Assembly (NCBI RefSeq): GCF_003473485.1
Contig: NC_053045.1
Span: forward strand, 58,570,494-58,634,493
Source of the DNA: Medicago truncatula
Taxonomy: Eukaryota > Streptophyta > Magnoliopsida > Fabales > Fabaceae
Direction of reading: 5' to 3'
DNA length: 64,000 nt
Shown here: positions 22,081 to 34,164 of the stretch, one piece after another
Layout of the letters: every line of letters starts with the position of its first letter
Numbering within the stretch: position 1 is the first letter of the stretch
Notes under the pieces: model-generated
Databases searched by the model: none
What the model saw: only the letters and a program-made list of their open reading frames with translations
Told to the model about the DNA's origin: nothing
Position numbers and translations under genes: made by a program

Positions 22081-23004
22081 GAGTTTTTCTAATTACATCC
22101 TGTTTAATCCTGGTTGTACTCTAAAATGATAAAATTATCCTTCTATAAACTTTAATTTTTAAAAAGCATCTTCCTTTTTTCTTGGTTACACCCTAAAATC
22201 CTTTTTCAGTTTAAGTATGTCATGCAAACTTAGTGTCAGTAGGTCATGTAAACTGAGTTTAAGTGTACATACTTAAACTCAATTTAAGTAGGTCATGTAA
22301 ACTGAATTTAAGTGTACATTTAAAAGTTCAACATTGTTCAATGATTCTACGTAATCTCATTTTAAGTATGTACATGTAAACTTATTTTAAGTAGGTCATG
22401 TAAACTAAGTTTAAGTGTATATACTTAAACTCAGTTTAAGTAGATCATGTAAACTTAATTTAAGTAGCTCATGTAAACTGAATTTAAATATACATACTTA
22501 AACTCGGTTTAAGTAGGTCATGTAAACTCAGTTTAAGTGTACATACTTAAACTCAGTTTAAGTAGATCATGTAAACTTAGTTTAAGTAGCTCATGTAAAC
22601 TGAGTTTAAGTAGGTTATGTAAACTAAGTTTACATGAACTTGCTTAAACTGAATTTAAGTTAACCTCAACAATGTAAAACTGAAACTGTCGTACACTGCA
22701 GTTGAACAAGAAGAAGAAAATTGAAACCAACGTTATTGAAAAAGAAGAAAAAATTCACTTATTTATATGTAATCGAGTATGAATGAAAGATGTTTTGATT
22801 CACTCTTTAATCTTCCATAGAGATTAATTGAACATCAGGATTGTTTGATTGTTGTGGGTGAAAGAGAGTTAAATTTTAGTGTGACAATGAATGAAATCAA
22901 GATTTTAAGAAAATTTATGTAAAAGGACAATTTTGGTACTATCAAAAACTTTTTAAAAAAATTGGGTGTAACCATAAATATATAGGGTGTGAATAGAAAA
23001 ACTC
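22081..23004. mobile_element. Mutator-type non-autonomous element (924 bp) with perfect 9-bp target duplication
   Basis: Terminal inverted repeats of about 41 bp start GAGTTTTTCTAATTACATCC on the left and end GGTGTGAATAGAAAAACTC on the right. TTAAATTTA occurs immediately outside both ends (22072-22080 and 23005-23013), a perfect 9-bp target duplication, the Mutator signature. The element encodes no transposase. Its interior is dominated by a degenerate inverted-repeat array (22203-22655). The sequence at the left junction is itself partly duplicated upstream. Confidence 0.88.
22203..22655. repeat. Degenerate tandem array of CATGTAAACT / CTTAAACTCAG units
   Basis: About eleven copies of AGGTCATGTAAACTGAGTTT, spaced mostly about 24 or 48 bp apart, alternate with CTTAAACTCAGTTTAAGT. 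Because AAACTGAGTTT and AAACTCAGTTT are near-palindromic, neighbouring units can pair as hairpins around GTGTACATAC loops. It lies wholly inside the Mutator-type element. Confidence 0.85.
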
Positions 23005-23013
23005 TTAAATTTA

Positions 23014-23682
23014 TTTTGTGAAAAAGAAAAGAGACATTCTTGCCCAACACATTATTCTTACATCCAACCAATAAAAATATGACACATGTTATTAACTTTA
23101 AAAAAAGTGTAATTTTATTTAAGGAAATGGAAACATAAATGGTGGTGGGTGGTTCTTGTCAGTTAAAGAAATTGGAAAAAGGAAAGAGAAATATTAAAAA
23201 TAATGAGAAAAAATTCTAATATTAATTCTTCATTATTTTATTGAGATGTTTGATTTTAATTAGTTAAGTGTAAGAATAATGCGTTCAGTAAGAGTTGACG
23301 TAAAAATTTTCAAAAGAACAATGGACGAAATTCATGATTTATTAGCCTAAAAAAAATGTATCGGACAAACAAAATAAGTCATTATTCTCTCCAAAAAAGA
23401 AAAAAAAAAAAGTCATTATGGTCACTACAAATTTACAAGAGTTTTTCTCAATAAAAATTTACAATAGTTATCAAGGGCATTCTGGGAAAACCGTTATTCA
23501 CATTTCAGAAACAGTGAAGTCCCGGCGGGTGGACTAAGTTGTTCTCTTCATCCCAGTGAGCTTCAGCGACGGCTGATTAATTCATCGCAACCAACAACAA
23601 ATTCTCAAATTCATTCATTCACTCACAATAGCAACCAACAACAACTCCGATTCAATCAATCAATCTAACTCGGCGAGGCGTC
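23014..23682. other. Upstream region of the 23683 gene
   Basis: AT-rich, no gene. From about 23510 the sequence becomes more balanced and CT/CA-rich (AACAACAAATTCTCAAATTC, CAATCAATCAATC), consistent with a 5' leader of the gene starting at 23683. Confidence 0.5.
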
Positions 23683-26600
23683 ATGGCGCCTCCTTCGATC
23701 ATCACACTCATCATTCCCATTTTTCTTCTATTGACTCAGTCCGAGTCAGCACCACAACCCTTCAAGAGAGAACCCGGTCACCCTCAATGGCACCACAGCG
23801 CCTTCCACGACGTTCGAGATTCCGTCCGATCCGATATTCGCCGCATGCTCCATTCTCGCGCCGAGGTAGTACCTCATCTCTCTCTACATAAATCGCATTT
23901 TAACTCGCAGAAATAAAATTGAAATAATCTCTTACTCTTACCGTGCTTTTTGTAGGTTCCGTTTCAAGTTCCGTTGGAAGTGAACGTGGTTTTGATTGGT
24001 TTTAACGGCGATGGAGGATATAGATACAATGTTGATCCGCATAAATTAGAACAGCTTCTCAAAACAAGTTTTCCAACTCACAGACCTTCTTGTTTGGAGA
24101 CTGAAGAACTTATTGATATTGAGCATCATTTGGTTTATAATGTGTTATCCGTAAGCTACTTTTCATCTTTCATTTCTTTCTCTATCTTTTATCCTAATTC
24201 TTGTTAATCACGTTGTTTCTGGAGATTCATGCTTTGCTGGGAGAGCTTATGTAAACAACTTATGACATAGTTATAAGCTATTTTTAGCTTATTTCCAAAG
24301 CTCTCCAGGTAACTTATATGAAAGTAGTAGGGACTCAAGTGTTTTATGTGATACTAAATTACGCTCAAGCTGAGTGTTTTTATTGGACAGCTACAAGACC
24401 GGCGATGTTTTACGGGAGAGAGTGTTGGTTGGCAAAGAACCAACACAAAAATAAATTAAGCTTAACACAAATGAGAATGTTGTGTTGGATGTTTGCTAAG
24501 ACTTGACGTAATAGGATTAGAGATGACAACATTAGAGAGACTCGGGGTAGCACTAATAGTAGAAAAGATGGTGGAAACTAGGTTTAAGTGGTTTGGGCAT
24601 GTAGAGAGAAGACCTGTGAATTCTATATTAAGGAGAGTAGACCATATGGAGAGGAGTTAAATTACTAGAGGTGGTGGAAAACCTAGAAAGACTATAAGAG
24701 AAACTACCAAGAAAGATCGACAGTTTAATAATGAGTTGGATAGAAATATGGTATTTGATACCATTATTGTGTTGTTTGATCCATGTAATCGACCCCACTT
24801 AGTGGGATAACGCTTGGTTGTTGTTGTATAGAAATAGCTTATATATACACGCTTATATGATAAACAATTATGCTTTAAGTGTGTAATTTAAGTGTTTATC
24901 CAAACAAGACACTGGTTCTTTCTTGCATGGTCACAGAAGGATATCCTTGTTACTTTCTTAAACTGCTCATAGTATAAAATAATAGAATTATAACCACTGG
25001 TAAAAAGCTTCATTATGTCAATCGTGATGCAAATTGTCAAGTTTTAGATTGCTGAAAGGAATGAACGCCAAGCTTGAGATTAGAGGAACTTAATTTTTTT
25101 TCATAAACTTTCACCGGGTTTTTTTCATAAATTTTCACCGGGTTGTGTATCAAAATCAAACTTTACTTTGAATTCTTGAAATTAATCAAGCCTATGTTCT
25201 TTTAATAGTTCTTCGTGCGCATACTACAATCGAACTATTTTTTATGTTGCTTAATCATTCTTTACATAGGTCATCCATGTAAATATCCCTTTGTCTGAAA
25301 TCTGAAAATTTATAACAATTTAAATTGAAATCTTACCATAGGCTGGACAGCCTGAACTGATAGCACTTGAAAAAGCGTTGAAAGAGGCAATGGTTCCTGC
25401 AGGAAAAGCAAGGGAGGTAACTTTTTCTTTTCATGTCACTTTCTGCTTATTTTAGTTATAGCCTCCATCCTGAGATATGATTCTAAAGTTTTTTTACAAC
25501 TTACAGTCTGATTTTGGAAGGGAGGTGCCTCTATTTGAAGTTGAAGCAACAGCTGTGGAGCCAGTATTTCAAATGCTGTACTCCTACATATTTGATATGG
25601 ATAGTGTGGGATCTTCTGTCACAGAGATGGATAAGCCAGTGCCAAGTGCAATATTTATTGTAAACTTTGACAAGGTATAACCAACATGCAGTACGTTTAG
25701 TTGTGAAATGTAAATTACCTTGCTTTATATCCTACAAATTTAATTGATATTAACTTTATACCAATTGCTTGTAAGTTGTCACAAATAATATAATTGGTAA
25801 GCTTGCTTTCACTAAGAAATATTAGTGACTGATTGTTTCACTTCATTTTTCCGGCTTGTTTAGTATCATCTTCCACTTTTAATCTGGCAGTTTATTTTAC
25901 TGCTAATTTAAATTTTAAAATATATTTTACAGGTGAGACTAGATCCTAAACTCAAGGGAATAGATCTTGATAGTTTAATGTATGGAAAAATTCCTCAGCT
26001 AACTGAGGAAGATATGAAAAATCAAGAAGCAGATTACATTTATCGTTATCGCTATGATGGTGGAGGAGCAACTCAAGTTTGGCTGAGCTCGGGCAGGTAA
26101 GAAAGGCTGTTTTTTATCTAACTTTTCTGTTAAACTTCAGTTTCTTTTGTTAAAAGAGTGTCATCAATTCTTGGAGGTTCTTTACTGGGAATAATTGGTT
26201 TCAACACATGTTTTGTGCCTCACAGTTACAAGCAAATTTTCAGTCTTGATTTTTTTGTTTGTTCAGATTTGTGGTGATTGACCTTTCAGCAGGGCCCTGT
26301 ACTTATGGTAAGATTGAAGCGGAAGAGGGAAGTGTCAGTTCTAGAACCCTGCCAAGATTACGAAATGTTGTGGGTCTAAGTAGCACAGCTTCTTATCGAT
26401 CCAGCAACGATATTTTTCTTGGACAGCTTGCTTCTTTGGTATCAACCACGGTGGAACATGTTATAGCACCTGATGTTAGGTAACGTAATGTTATTTATAA
26501 CAATGAAACTTTATGTCACTATAGTTGGGTTTGCTAGTTGCTACAAGGTCAAGGGTTCATTGGAATCTCTAGCAACCGAAATTTCTGTAAAACTCTTTAG

Positions 26601-29600
26601 GGTGAGACATTTTATATTAGTTTTCTCCTAAAGTTTTCTTAGGTCTTTTATGGGCCTCCAATAAACAGAGAGGATCTTAACTCCCAATGAAGTTCTACCA
26701 TAGAAGAGGGAAAAGGAATGAGGGTAGGCTGGTAAATGATTTGGGAAATTAAATACGGAAGAAGTCTGCTATGCTAAATTTTCACAGACTGGAAACGTAG
26801 CAGCAAGATAGAGGAGAAAGGGATGCTGGAATCATTAAGGGGGACATGAGTATTAGAGGAAAGGAGGGTTGTGGTAGAAGGTAGGCAATCATTTGGGTGG
26901 CTGTGCGACAGGTCGTAGAAGCTTTCTTCTCTGATGTTTCTTTCTATTCTAGTTTCTATATCTTTCTGCCCTTGCCATTGTTATCAGAGATGTGTCAGAC
27001 TTTTCTCTAATCTATACTATTTCAATATAATTTTCTGTTCCTGTCGGTCTTCCATTACCCTTTCAATTGGACTGTCTTTCATTTGGTCTAATATTTTTTT
27101 ACTGGAGTGTTTATTGGTCTTCTCATGTGACCAAACCTTGGAAAATGAGTAACCATCATTTTCATTTCAATAGGTAGTTTCTCAGCTTTCGCTTGGGGAA
27201 TGCATGTGTTTCCTAGATTTGTATTTTCCTTTTTGTCCAGTCATCTATCTTGCCATTCTTATATTTGCTGCATTATTTTGTTGTAGTTGGTGTTTCACTG
27301 CCCAATGTTGAATGCCACATGGCACATCTGATCTTATTGTTGTCTATAAGATTTTTGTGTGTTTGTAGGCTCTTTAATTATGCCTGAACCTCTTTCCCAT
27401 TTTAACTGTCTACCTGTAATTATGTTAAAATTATGGTATGTGTAAAGAACCCATATTTCTGTATGTGGGATCCCTATCAATGCCCCAATATGATTGTAAT
27501 ATGGGTTCTAGATATCCATGCTGTGAAATTTATGGTATGATGTAATCCTTATTTTTCACCCAAGAACCATTGCTAACTCATCCCCTTTTTATGCACAGTT
27601 TTTAATACTTCTATGAAAGTTGGGTTGCCATTTTCGCATCTAACATGCAAGTTATAAGAGAACGTGAATAATTAAATTAACTGACAGACTGATAACTGAT
27701 GTATCATCTTTAGAATCTAATTATACTTTTATTGATATGTTCAGGTTTGAAACTGTTGATCTTACTTCAAGATTGCTTATACCAATAATTGTCTTGCAAA
27801 ATCACAATCGATACAATATTATGCAAAAGGGCCACAATTACAGTATAAACATCGACGAAATTAAGGCAGAGGTTTGTAATTTCCTATGGAGTAGGCTACC
27901 AATTATTTTACCTCGGAGTTTGAAGATTCTCTGGTGCAGTTACTAGAATCAATATTTTCTGCAACTTAGCAGGAGCATGCAAGTGTTATAATTTATTCTT
28001 TCCTCAGGTGAAAAAATTGCTTAATGATGGACAAGAAGTAGTAATTATTGGGGGTACTCATGCACTGCATCACCATGAGAAGCTGTCAATTGCGGTTTCA
28101 AAAGCTATGCGTGGACATTCGCTGCAGGAAACCAAGAATGATGGCCGTTTCCATGTTCATACCAAGACTTATCTGGACGGTGCTATTTTAAAAGAAGTGG
28201 GTGCTATCCAGTTTCATAAATCTTCCATTTTTAATTTCTTATATAATTTTACACGGGCAATGTGGTCTCTTCCATTTCACTGGATAATTAGTTGAGAAAT
28301 TTTGAGTAACTTTTAAGTTTTGAATCATGAGTATGTCTTTGCTGATGCCTTTAATTAGATAGACAAAATTGAATACTTTCCGGTCATGGTACTGCTCATG
28401 ATCTGTTTTAGCCTATCTGAAGAACATGCATAATTCATTATCCATAATAGATGAATATGTCTTCAACCTGCATCTTAGATGCTAAATATCAATTAATTTT
28501 GTTATTTTTTAACATTTCTATATGGACTTGCAACCACCTTTGAACAGGAGATGGAACGTTCTGCTGATGTGCTTGCTGCTGGATTGCTTGAAATGGCTGA
28601 CCCATCTCTTTCAAATAAATATTTCCTCCGGCAGAATTGGATGGATGAATCTGAGGGGTCGACTGATTCAGTACTTAAGCATAAGCCTCTTTGGTCATCA
28701 TATAACTTAAAACATGACAAGAAAAAGAGGAAGAATGTAAAGAAACTAGGAGATCTTCAACCAACTTTTGGAACAAGAGTAGTTCCTGTGTGCGTACACC
28801 ACTATCTCTTGCCTAGATTCATGTTTAATCTACAACTTTATAATCAGAGTATCTTTGCAGTTGTGTTTTTCTTTTCGGTAAAAGCTTTCATATGTTTATT
28901 TATATTTATTTATTGTTTATTTTACTAGTAATTAATGTCTTCAATTTTTTAACTGCTCAAATTAAGCTAAATAGGACCCTTGAAATTTATGGTGAACAAA
29001 GACAATATTGGTAAGGTAGTACTGTGGGCTATCCGGACACTTGGCAGCCTTATCAATATGAAAGTGAATGCATGAATAACTTGAAGATGTCAAGACTAAC
29101 TAGCCAAAAGAAAAAGGAACAACTCTATAGGATGTTAGTTAGTTGTGTATTTCAACAATTGGATTGATTATAGTTGAAAAACTCTAGGAGTTGGACTTTT
29201 GTAATATAAAAAAATTAAGAATGTTTGGCTGCGTGTGAAAAGATATTATTGCAAAGCAGGGTGTCACTTGGTTGAAATGCTTTGGTATGAGGTGCATTAT
29301 ATTGCTACTAATAAAAATTGATTGGTGTCAGCATTATTTTTGTTTCAAAACCAGTTCAATATTGAAATTTTGAAATGCTATGCTTGTTATCGTGCAGTTT
29401 CGTGCTATCATTGGCTGATGTAGATCCAAATCTTATGATGGAGGACGAAAGTATGGTGTGGACAAGCAATGACGTTGTAATTGTGCTTGAGCATCAAAAT
29501 GAAAAGATTCCTTTGAGGTGGGTGAATATGATATACGGATATCCAGTACTTATGAGTTGAAGATTGATGCATATCAATGTTATTGTAGACATTGCGACAT

Positions 29601-31214
29601 GTAGATGATAGAGGAAGGAATGTAGTTTGCTTATGAGTGATTGTTACTTGCCAACATAATATGCTTATTGTAGACTGTATGAAACATCCAGTTTTTCTAA
29701 GCAGAAACTCAACCATTTTTGTCCATTGAGTTTAAACATCTCAATTGACTTAAAAACAAAAACACATCTCAATTCAAATAAACTGACTATGACATATGCC
29801 TTCCCTTCTCTCAACAGGAAAAAGAAGATGCCATTGTATTATGATTATTTTCAACTTTGTATTTAAATATGTCTGTCTGTTTTTGTGTAGATGTATTGTT
29901 GATGCAGTGAAATATAATTTCCTATAGATCCATTTCATTTAGTTCAGTCTACTGCAAACACTGCTCACTTTTCATGCTGATTGTCTATTTGGCTTTGATT
30001 TAATGGACTCTAAGAAGCCACTGAGTCCACTTTGATTTATCTTGGGTTTCCTCATTAATTGTCTGTTTTCTCTTGTAAAATTTGACATCACTCTTCGTTG
30101 CCTTGTTTGACAGTTATGTTTCAGAAATACAGAGAAGGCATGCCATCCCATCTCAAGCACAACGTCATATATTGGCTGGTATTGCCTCAGTGGTGGGTGG
30201 TTTAAGTGCACCATATGTGAAGGCTTCTCATGTACATGAAAGACCTATTGTGAATTGGCTTTGGGCAGCCGGTTGTCATCCATTTGGACCATTTTCAAAT
30301 ACATCTCATGTCAGTCAAATGCTTCGTGATGTTGCATTGGTAAGTGCCCTCTCAATATACCGATATTAATTTTATATACAAAGAGCTATTTCTCAAATTG
30401 GCTTTTCGTTTGCTGACAGAGGAACTCAATATATGCACGTGTGGATTCTGTACTTCGTAAAATTCGTGAAACATCAGAGGTAATTTGTACTCATTTGAGT
30501 TATGTTTATATGTTACTTGTTTATCTGATTTTGGATCCCGGTCAATTCTATGCACAGACCGTCCAAGGTTTTGCAGCAGAGTATCTGAAAACTCCCCTTG
30601 GTGAGCCTGTGAAGGGAAAGAAGGAGAAATCAACCACTGAACTGTGGTTGGAGAAGTTCTACAAGAAAACCACTAATTTGCCTGAACCATTTCCACACGA
30701 ATTAGTTGAGCGTTTGGAAAAATACCTCAATGTAAGTTGTTGTTACTCTATTGAAGTTTCTGATCTCTCTGGTCGTTTGGATTGTTGACATTTTTCAATA
30801 TGTATATGTTTTCCAGGGCCTTGAGGAGCATCTTGTTGATATGTCTTCATTATTATATGATCATCGGTTAAAGGATGCCTTCTTGAACAGTTCAGATATT
30901 CTTCAGAGCACCATGTTCACCCAACAGTAAGTTACCTTATTCAATTTTTTATTTTTCAAAAATTGGGAATATGTTTTTATTTTAGTAATAGCAATCGTGC
31001 CTTTTCAAAAAAAGTAATAGTAATCGTTCACGATTTTGTGAATTGCAGATACGTTGACCATGTTTTGACGAGTGAGAGGGATAATATGAAATGCTGCAAA
31101 ATTGAGTACAAGTACCCTGTGCACTCTTCTCAAACGTACATCTATGGGGGAATTCTGATTGCTGGATTCATTGTGTACTTTGTTGTAATTTTCTTCTCAT
31201 CTCCGGTGCGCTGA
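23683..31214 (+). CDS. Large type I membrane protein (At5g58100/At3g28720-like family)
   Basis: Fifteen exons join in frame: 23683-23865, 23956-24150, 25342-25416, 25507-25674, 25933-26096, 26267-26479, 27745-27871, 28008-28196, 28548-28789, 29398-29517, 30114-30339, 30420-30479, 30558-30731, 30817-30926, 31049-31214; 803 residues. The N-terminus (PPSIITLIIPIFLLLTQSES) is a signal peptide; near the C-terminus IYGGILIAGFIVYFVVIFF is one membrane segment followed by a very short tail, so most of the protein is lumenal or extracellular. No catalytic motif is recognised; a His-rich GGTHALHHHEK segment stands out. From memory this resembles an uncharacterised Arabidopsis family, one member of which was linked to pollen wall formation; that assignment is unverified. 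The exon 8 donor (GTGGGT) and exon 9 donor (GTGCGT) are weak but keep frame. The two 1.2-kb introns hold transposon remnants or unassigned sequence; a small missed exon is possible. Confidence 0.88.
24232..24910. mobile_element. Old hAT-type MITE in intron 2, interrupted by a LINE fragment
   Basis: The left part (GAGAGCTTATGTAAACAACT, AGTTATAAGCTATTTTTAGC) and right part (AAATAGCTTATATATACACG, AGTGTTTATCCAAACAAGAC) carry the subterminal AGCTTATA motifs and the GTTTGG-type terminus of a common plant hAT MITE. The LINE piece lies between them, so the MITE is older. Ends are approximate. Confidence 0.5.
24387..24833 (+). pseudogene. LINE reverse-transcriptase 3' fragment nested in intron 2
   Basis: The translation gives RPAMFYGRECWLAKNQHKNK and LTQMRMLCWMFAKT, then frameshifted pieces equivalent to RLRWFGHVERRP, and ends with GGGATAACGCTTGGTTGTTG. 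This is the well-known 3' part of a plant LINE (YGxECWxxKxQH...MRMLRWM). Multiple stops show it is inactive. It sits in the sense direction of the host gene and within the intron. Confidence 0.8.
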
Positions 31215-32039
31215 TCAAAATCATGAAGCCAGCAAACAAGAAGCCTTATCACACCAGGCAGAGCATACCACTGCCATGCCGATATAAAAGAATATAGAAC
31301 AGTTTTGAATGCACAGCGATCAATGCAGGACAGTTGAATAGAACAAATTCCCGGAGTAAACATAACATCGACTAGGCTGTGTCTTTTGTAGGTTCTGTCA
31401 GCAGGGGGCTTTGTGTATTTATATTTGCTTCGACTCTTATACAGTGTTAATAGCTGAACAAAATCATGTGCACTTTTACGCCCTTCCAAAGGAGCGAGGA
31501 AAACATGTTTTAGGCGTTTAAATGGAATGTTTAGGTCTCCTGAAGCAGATTTAGCGAAACTAAATGTTGAACTTGATGAGTTATGACAATAGGGATAAAT
31601 GTCAAAAACAAAACAAAAAAGACAACAGGGATAAAATGGTGTTGGACTTAGTCACGTGTGGTGGCATTTTGCTTGCTAATCTATCCGTTTAAATGCCTAT
31701 TTAATTGATCAACCAAATGGTCAAAAGAAAACCAAAGATGTTGTGAAATAAAATAAATGAGAGCAAAATTGAGTATAAAATTAAGAGTAATGAGATGAAA
31801 CTGTGAGATAAAAATTTATTATTCCTCAAATTATAGCAGCCATTTTGTTTGCTCTGTCTACGATTGATTTGTAACATTCAGTTGTTCCCTTTTCTTTTTA
31901 TGAATGAATGAATATTCAACGATATTCTAAAAGAAAAAAGTTTATTTGTATTTACGGTAGTACTTGCATGAAAGTTGGCAAATGAGACTGATCGGATAAT
32001 TTTGTTATCAAACAAAACCTTAAACCTAGGGGACCGATC
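31215..32039. other. 3' UTR of the membrane protein gene and intergenic sequence
   Basis: The first 300-400 bp are likely 3' UTR. After that the sequence is AT-rich, with a tandem ATGAATGA at about 31903. No gene is recognised. Confidence 0.4.
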
Positions 32040-32890
32040 ATTTTGAGCAATTTGGAGGTCTTGTTTGGGGGGTGGCAGAGTTTTTGAGTGTCGAGTAAAA
32101 GTGGTTTGTTTGTTAGCATTTTGGGCAATCCGGAAGGCTAGAAATATGACAGTGTTTCACGGTAAGGAAGTGAGGGCGGAAAATTTGTTTCGAAGAGATA
32201 AAAAAATTGTCTTAGAACTGGTTGAAAATCATCAAATTAAATAGTATCAACTGGAATTGGACTCTCCGAAGCATGGACACCTTTAAGATTAGGCATGTTC
32301 TTGTGTCGAACAGCAAAACATGTGTTTACATTCAATTAACTCATTTTCTCAAGTTATCACATGTGTCAATGTTAATCAGTTCAAATATGATTTAGATTGT
32401 GGAAATTTGTACAACGTGATATCAGTTTTTCCAACTGGTACATCAATTCTGCTTTCCTTGCTGATTCGTTGATCTCAAAAGCATTTTGGATCAGGATTTG
32501 CAAACTGGAAGGATTGGCAACAATTCTTTACGTGCGTTGTTGCGTGGTTTTTCTTGGTCGTGGTATTCAGCTCATTTTAGTCTGGGATGTTTGGAGCAGA
32601 GAAGATTGGATGGTCGCAACTTGTATGAGCTGACTAATATTGGTATGTTAATGAGAGTGAATTTTTTTTGAAGCTTACCTGGTTGGTACACTTTGATACA
32701 TTATAAAGGTCTCTGTATTGTATTGGTAGAGGGAAAAGTTTTGTGCTCCTAGTGTTTTGTAAGGCAGTTTTTTCTGCTCTTTTATTTGCAACTTATCAGA
32801 CGTCTGTGATTATACTCTTTGATCTAGTCATTGCACTCCTTGTGGTTAGATTATAATCTTATTAATATAATTGTTTTAAAAAAATATATA
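32040..32890 (+). pseudogene. Probable LINE 3' relic
   Basis: At about 32095-32225 the translation reads FVCLAFWAIRKARNMTVFHG then KEVRAENLF, similar to the segment W.IWKARN..F.GKE that follows the zinc-binding domain in plant LINE ORF2. Downstream is unassigned sequence, ending in a T-rich tail and ATATAATTGTTTTAAAAAAA near 32883, which looks like a retroposon 3' end. Identification is tentative. Confidence 0.4.
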
Positions 32891-33293
32891 TTGTTCTCAC
32901 ATACGGTGATACATCGTTGTCTCAAAAATCTATTTAAATTCCATTGTGTTTTACGTGATATTCAACCGTACCTTATTTTCTTGAGTTAGGTGTCGACATA
33001 GTTGAGATTTGAGTTTCATGTAATGCAATGTTTTGTAATAGATTAAGTAATGTTAATTTTGTATAGGAAGGAAATTTGAAGTTGAGTCAACTTAACCAAG
33101 TTTCAATAAGAAGTTGACAATGTGGCGTATAAAATTGATCTATCGACCATAATAATAAAAACGCAAAATGCTTTTCGTGCCACAGTTATACAATCAATAT
33201 CCTTAAAATGGCTGGAATTCATCATGAAAATTTCGAGAAGTTGTTTCTTTATAAGTCTGACAATTTCATAACACAATTAATTTATTCATGAAG
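32891..33293. other. Intergenic, no gene recognised
   Basis: AT-rich sequence between the LINE-like tail and a recent tandem duplication. Nothing supported. Confidence 0.4.
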
Positions 33294-33441
33294 TTATTTC
33301 TTTGTTCTTTATAAGTATTGGATAATTTTCATTTGACAAGAAAAATGGTTTCACCATACATATTGTAAATTATTTCTTTGTTCTTTATAAGTATTGGATA
33401 ATTTTCATTTGACAAGAAAAATGGTTTCACCATACATATTG
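33294..33441. repeat. Recent 76-bp tandem duplication
   Basis: The unit starting TTATTTCTTTGTTCTTTATA and running to CACCATACATATTGTAAA occurs at 33294-33369 and again from 33370, identical as far as the second copy runs (to 33441). Identity in non-coding AT-rich DNA implies a recent event. Confidence 0.95.
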
Positions 33442-33601
33442 TTTTGTTCTTGCTCGATCCCATTCACTTATCTTCGACAAAATAGAAAGCCTTTGGAAAC
33501 ATTAAACCTTGTGTTTATTTTCTATTCCTTTTCCTCTTTAGCTGATAAATGAGAACAAATTTTTAAAGAGAGGTTCGACATAAACATGGTTTTAGGTTTT
33601 C

Positions 33602-33955
33602 TCAGAAAGCTTTGAGAATAGCTTGATCAGCGATCAAGTGAGCGAGTTTGAGATAGGGAGAAGCCGATAAAAGCTCATGTAATATTCTTCTCTGAAATCT
33701 GTTGATTCTCCGAGCAAAAGCTTCCGCGAAATACTTAGCAACCTTACTCATCGCTCCAGTTGGCAACGAAGCTGACAACACAATACGATTCACAAGCATG
33801 TATGCGAGCTCAAGATTGTTTAGCTGAAGAGCTTCGCCACACACCATCAAAGTGTGAACAAGTTCAACCCCTGCTTGTGAGTCGAAGAGGAACCACCGAT
33901 CTAATGGGTTCAGTCGACGGAAATAATGTTGAAGTTGAAAGAATGTCACTCCCAT
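33602..33955 (-). pseudogene. DELLA/GRAS protein fragment
   Basis: The minus-strand frame reads DSQAGVELVHTLMVCGEALQ, then NNLELAYMLVNRI, GAMSKVAKYFAEAFARRI and SPYLKLAHLIADQAILKAF. This corresponds to the start of the GRAS domain (leucine heptad I) of DELLA-type gibberellin repressors, in which the pattern is DSQETGVRLVHTLMACAEA ... GAMRKVATYFAEALARRIY ... CPYLKFAHFTANQAILEAF. A stop replaces the expected continuation to the VHIID motif, and the N-terminal DELLA motifs are absent, so it is a truncated gene fragment rather than a repressor. Its upstream side runs into the repeats at 33889-34147. It may have been captured and moved by an element. Confidence 0.75.
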
Positions 33956-34147
33956 CCCATTCAGTCACCCAAGTTGTTCCATGTGGGTCAATGGGAACCA
34001 CCGGTGGTTTAAACCAGAGATAATGTTGAAGTTGAAAGAATGTCATTTCCGTCTCATTCAGTCACCCAAGTTGTTTCATGTGGATTGATGGGAACCACCG
34101 GGGGTTCACTGGACGGATACAAGGTTGAAAGAATATCATTCCACATG
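33889..34147. repeat. Three diverged tandem units of about 100 bp beginning GGAACCACCG
   Basis: Units start at 33889, 33993 and 34091; each has GGAACCACCG, then GTTGAAGTTGAAAGAATGTC or a variant, then CATTCAGTCACCCAAGTTGT. The third is partial. The first overlaps the 5' end of the DELLA-like fragment, so the fragment end itself has been multiplied. Confidence 0.85.
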
Positions 34148-34164
34148 TTTAAATTCAACAAAAT

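Noticed and set aside
22203-22655. CRISPR-like array
   Set aside because: Units are degenerate, near-palindromic and contiguous without unique spacers, inside a plant transposon.
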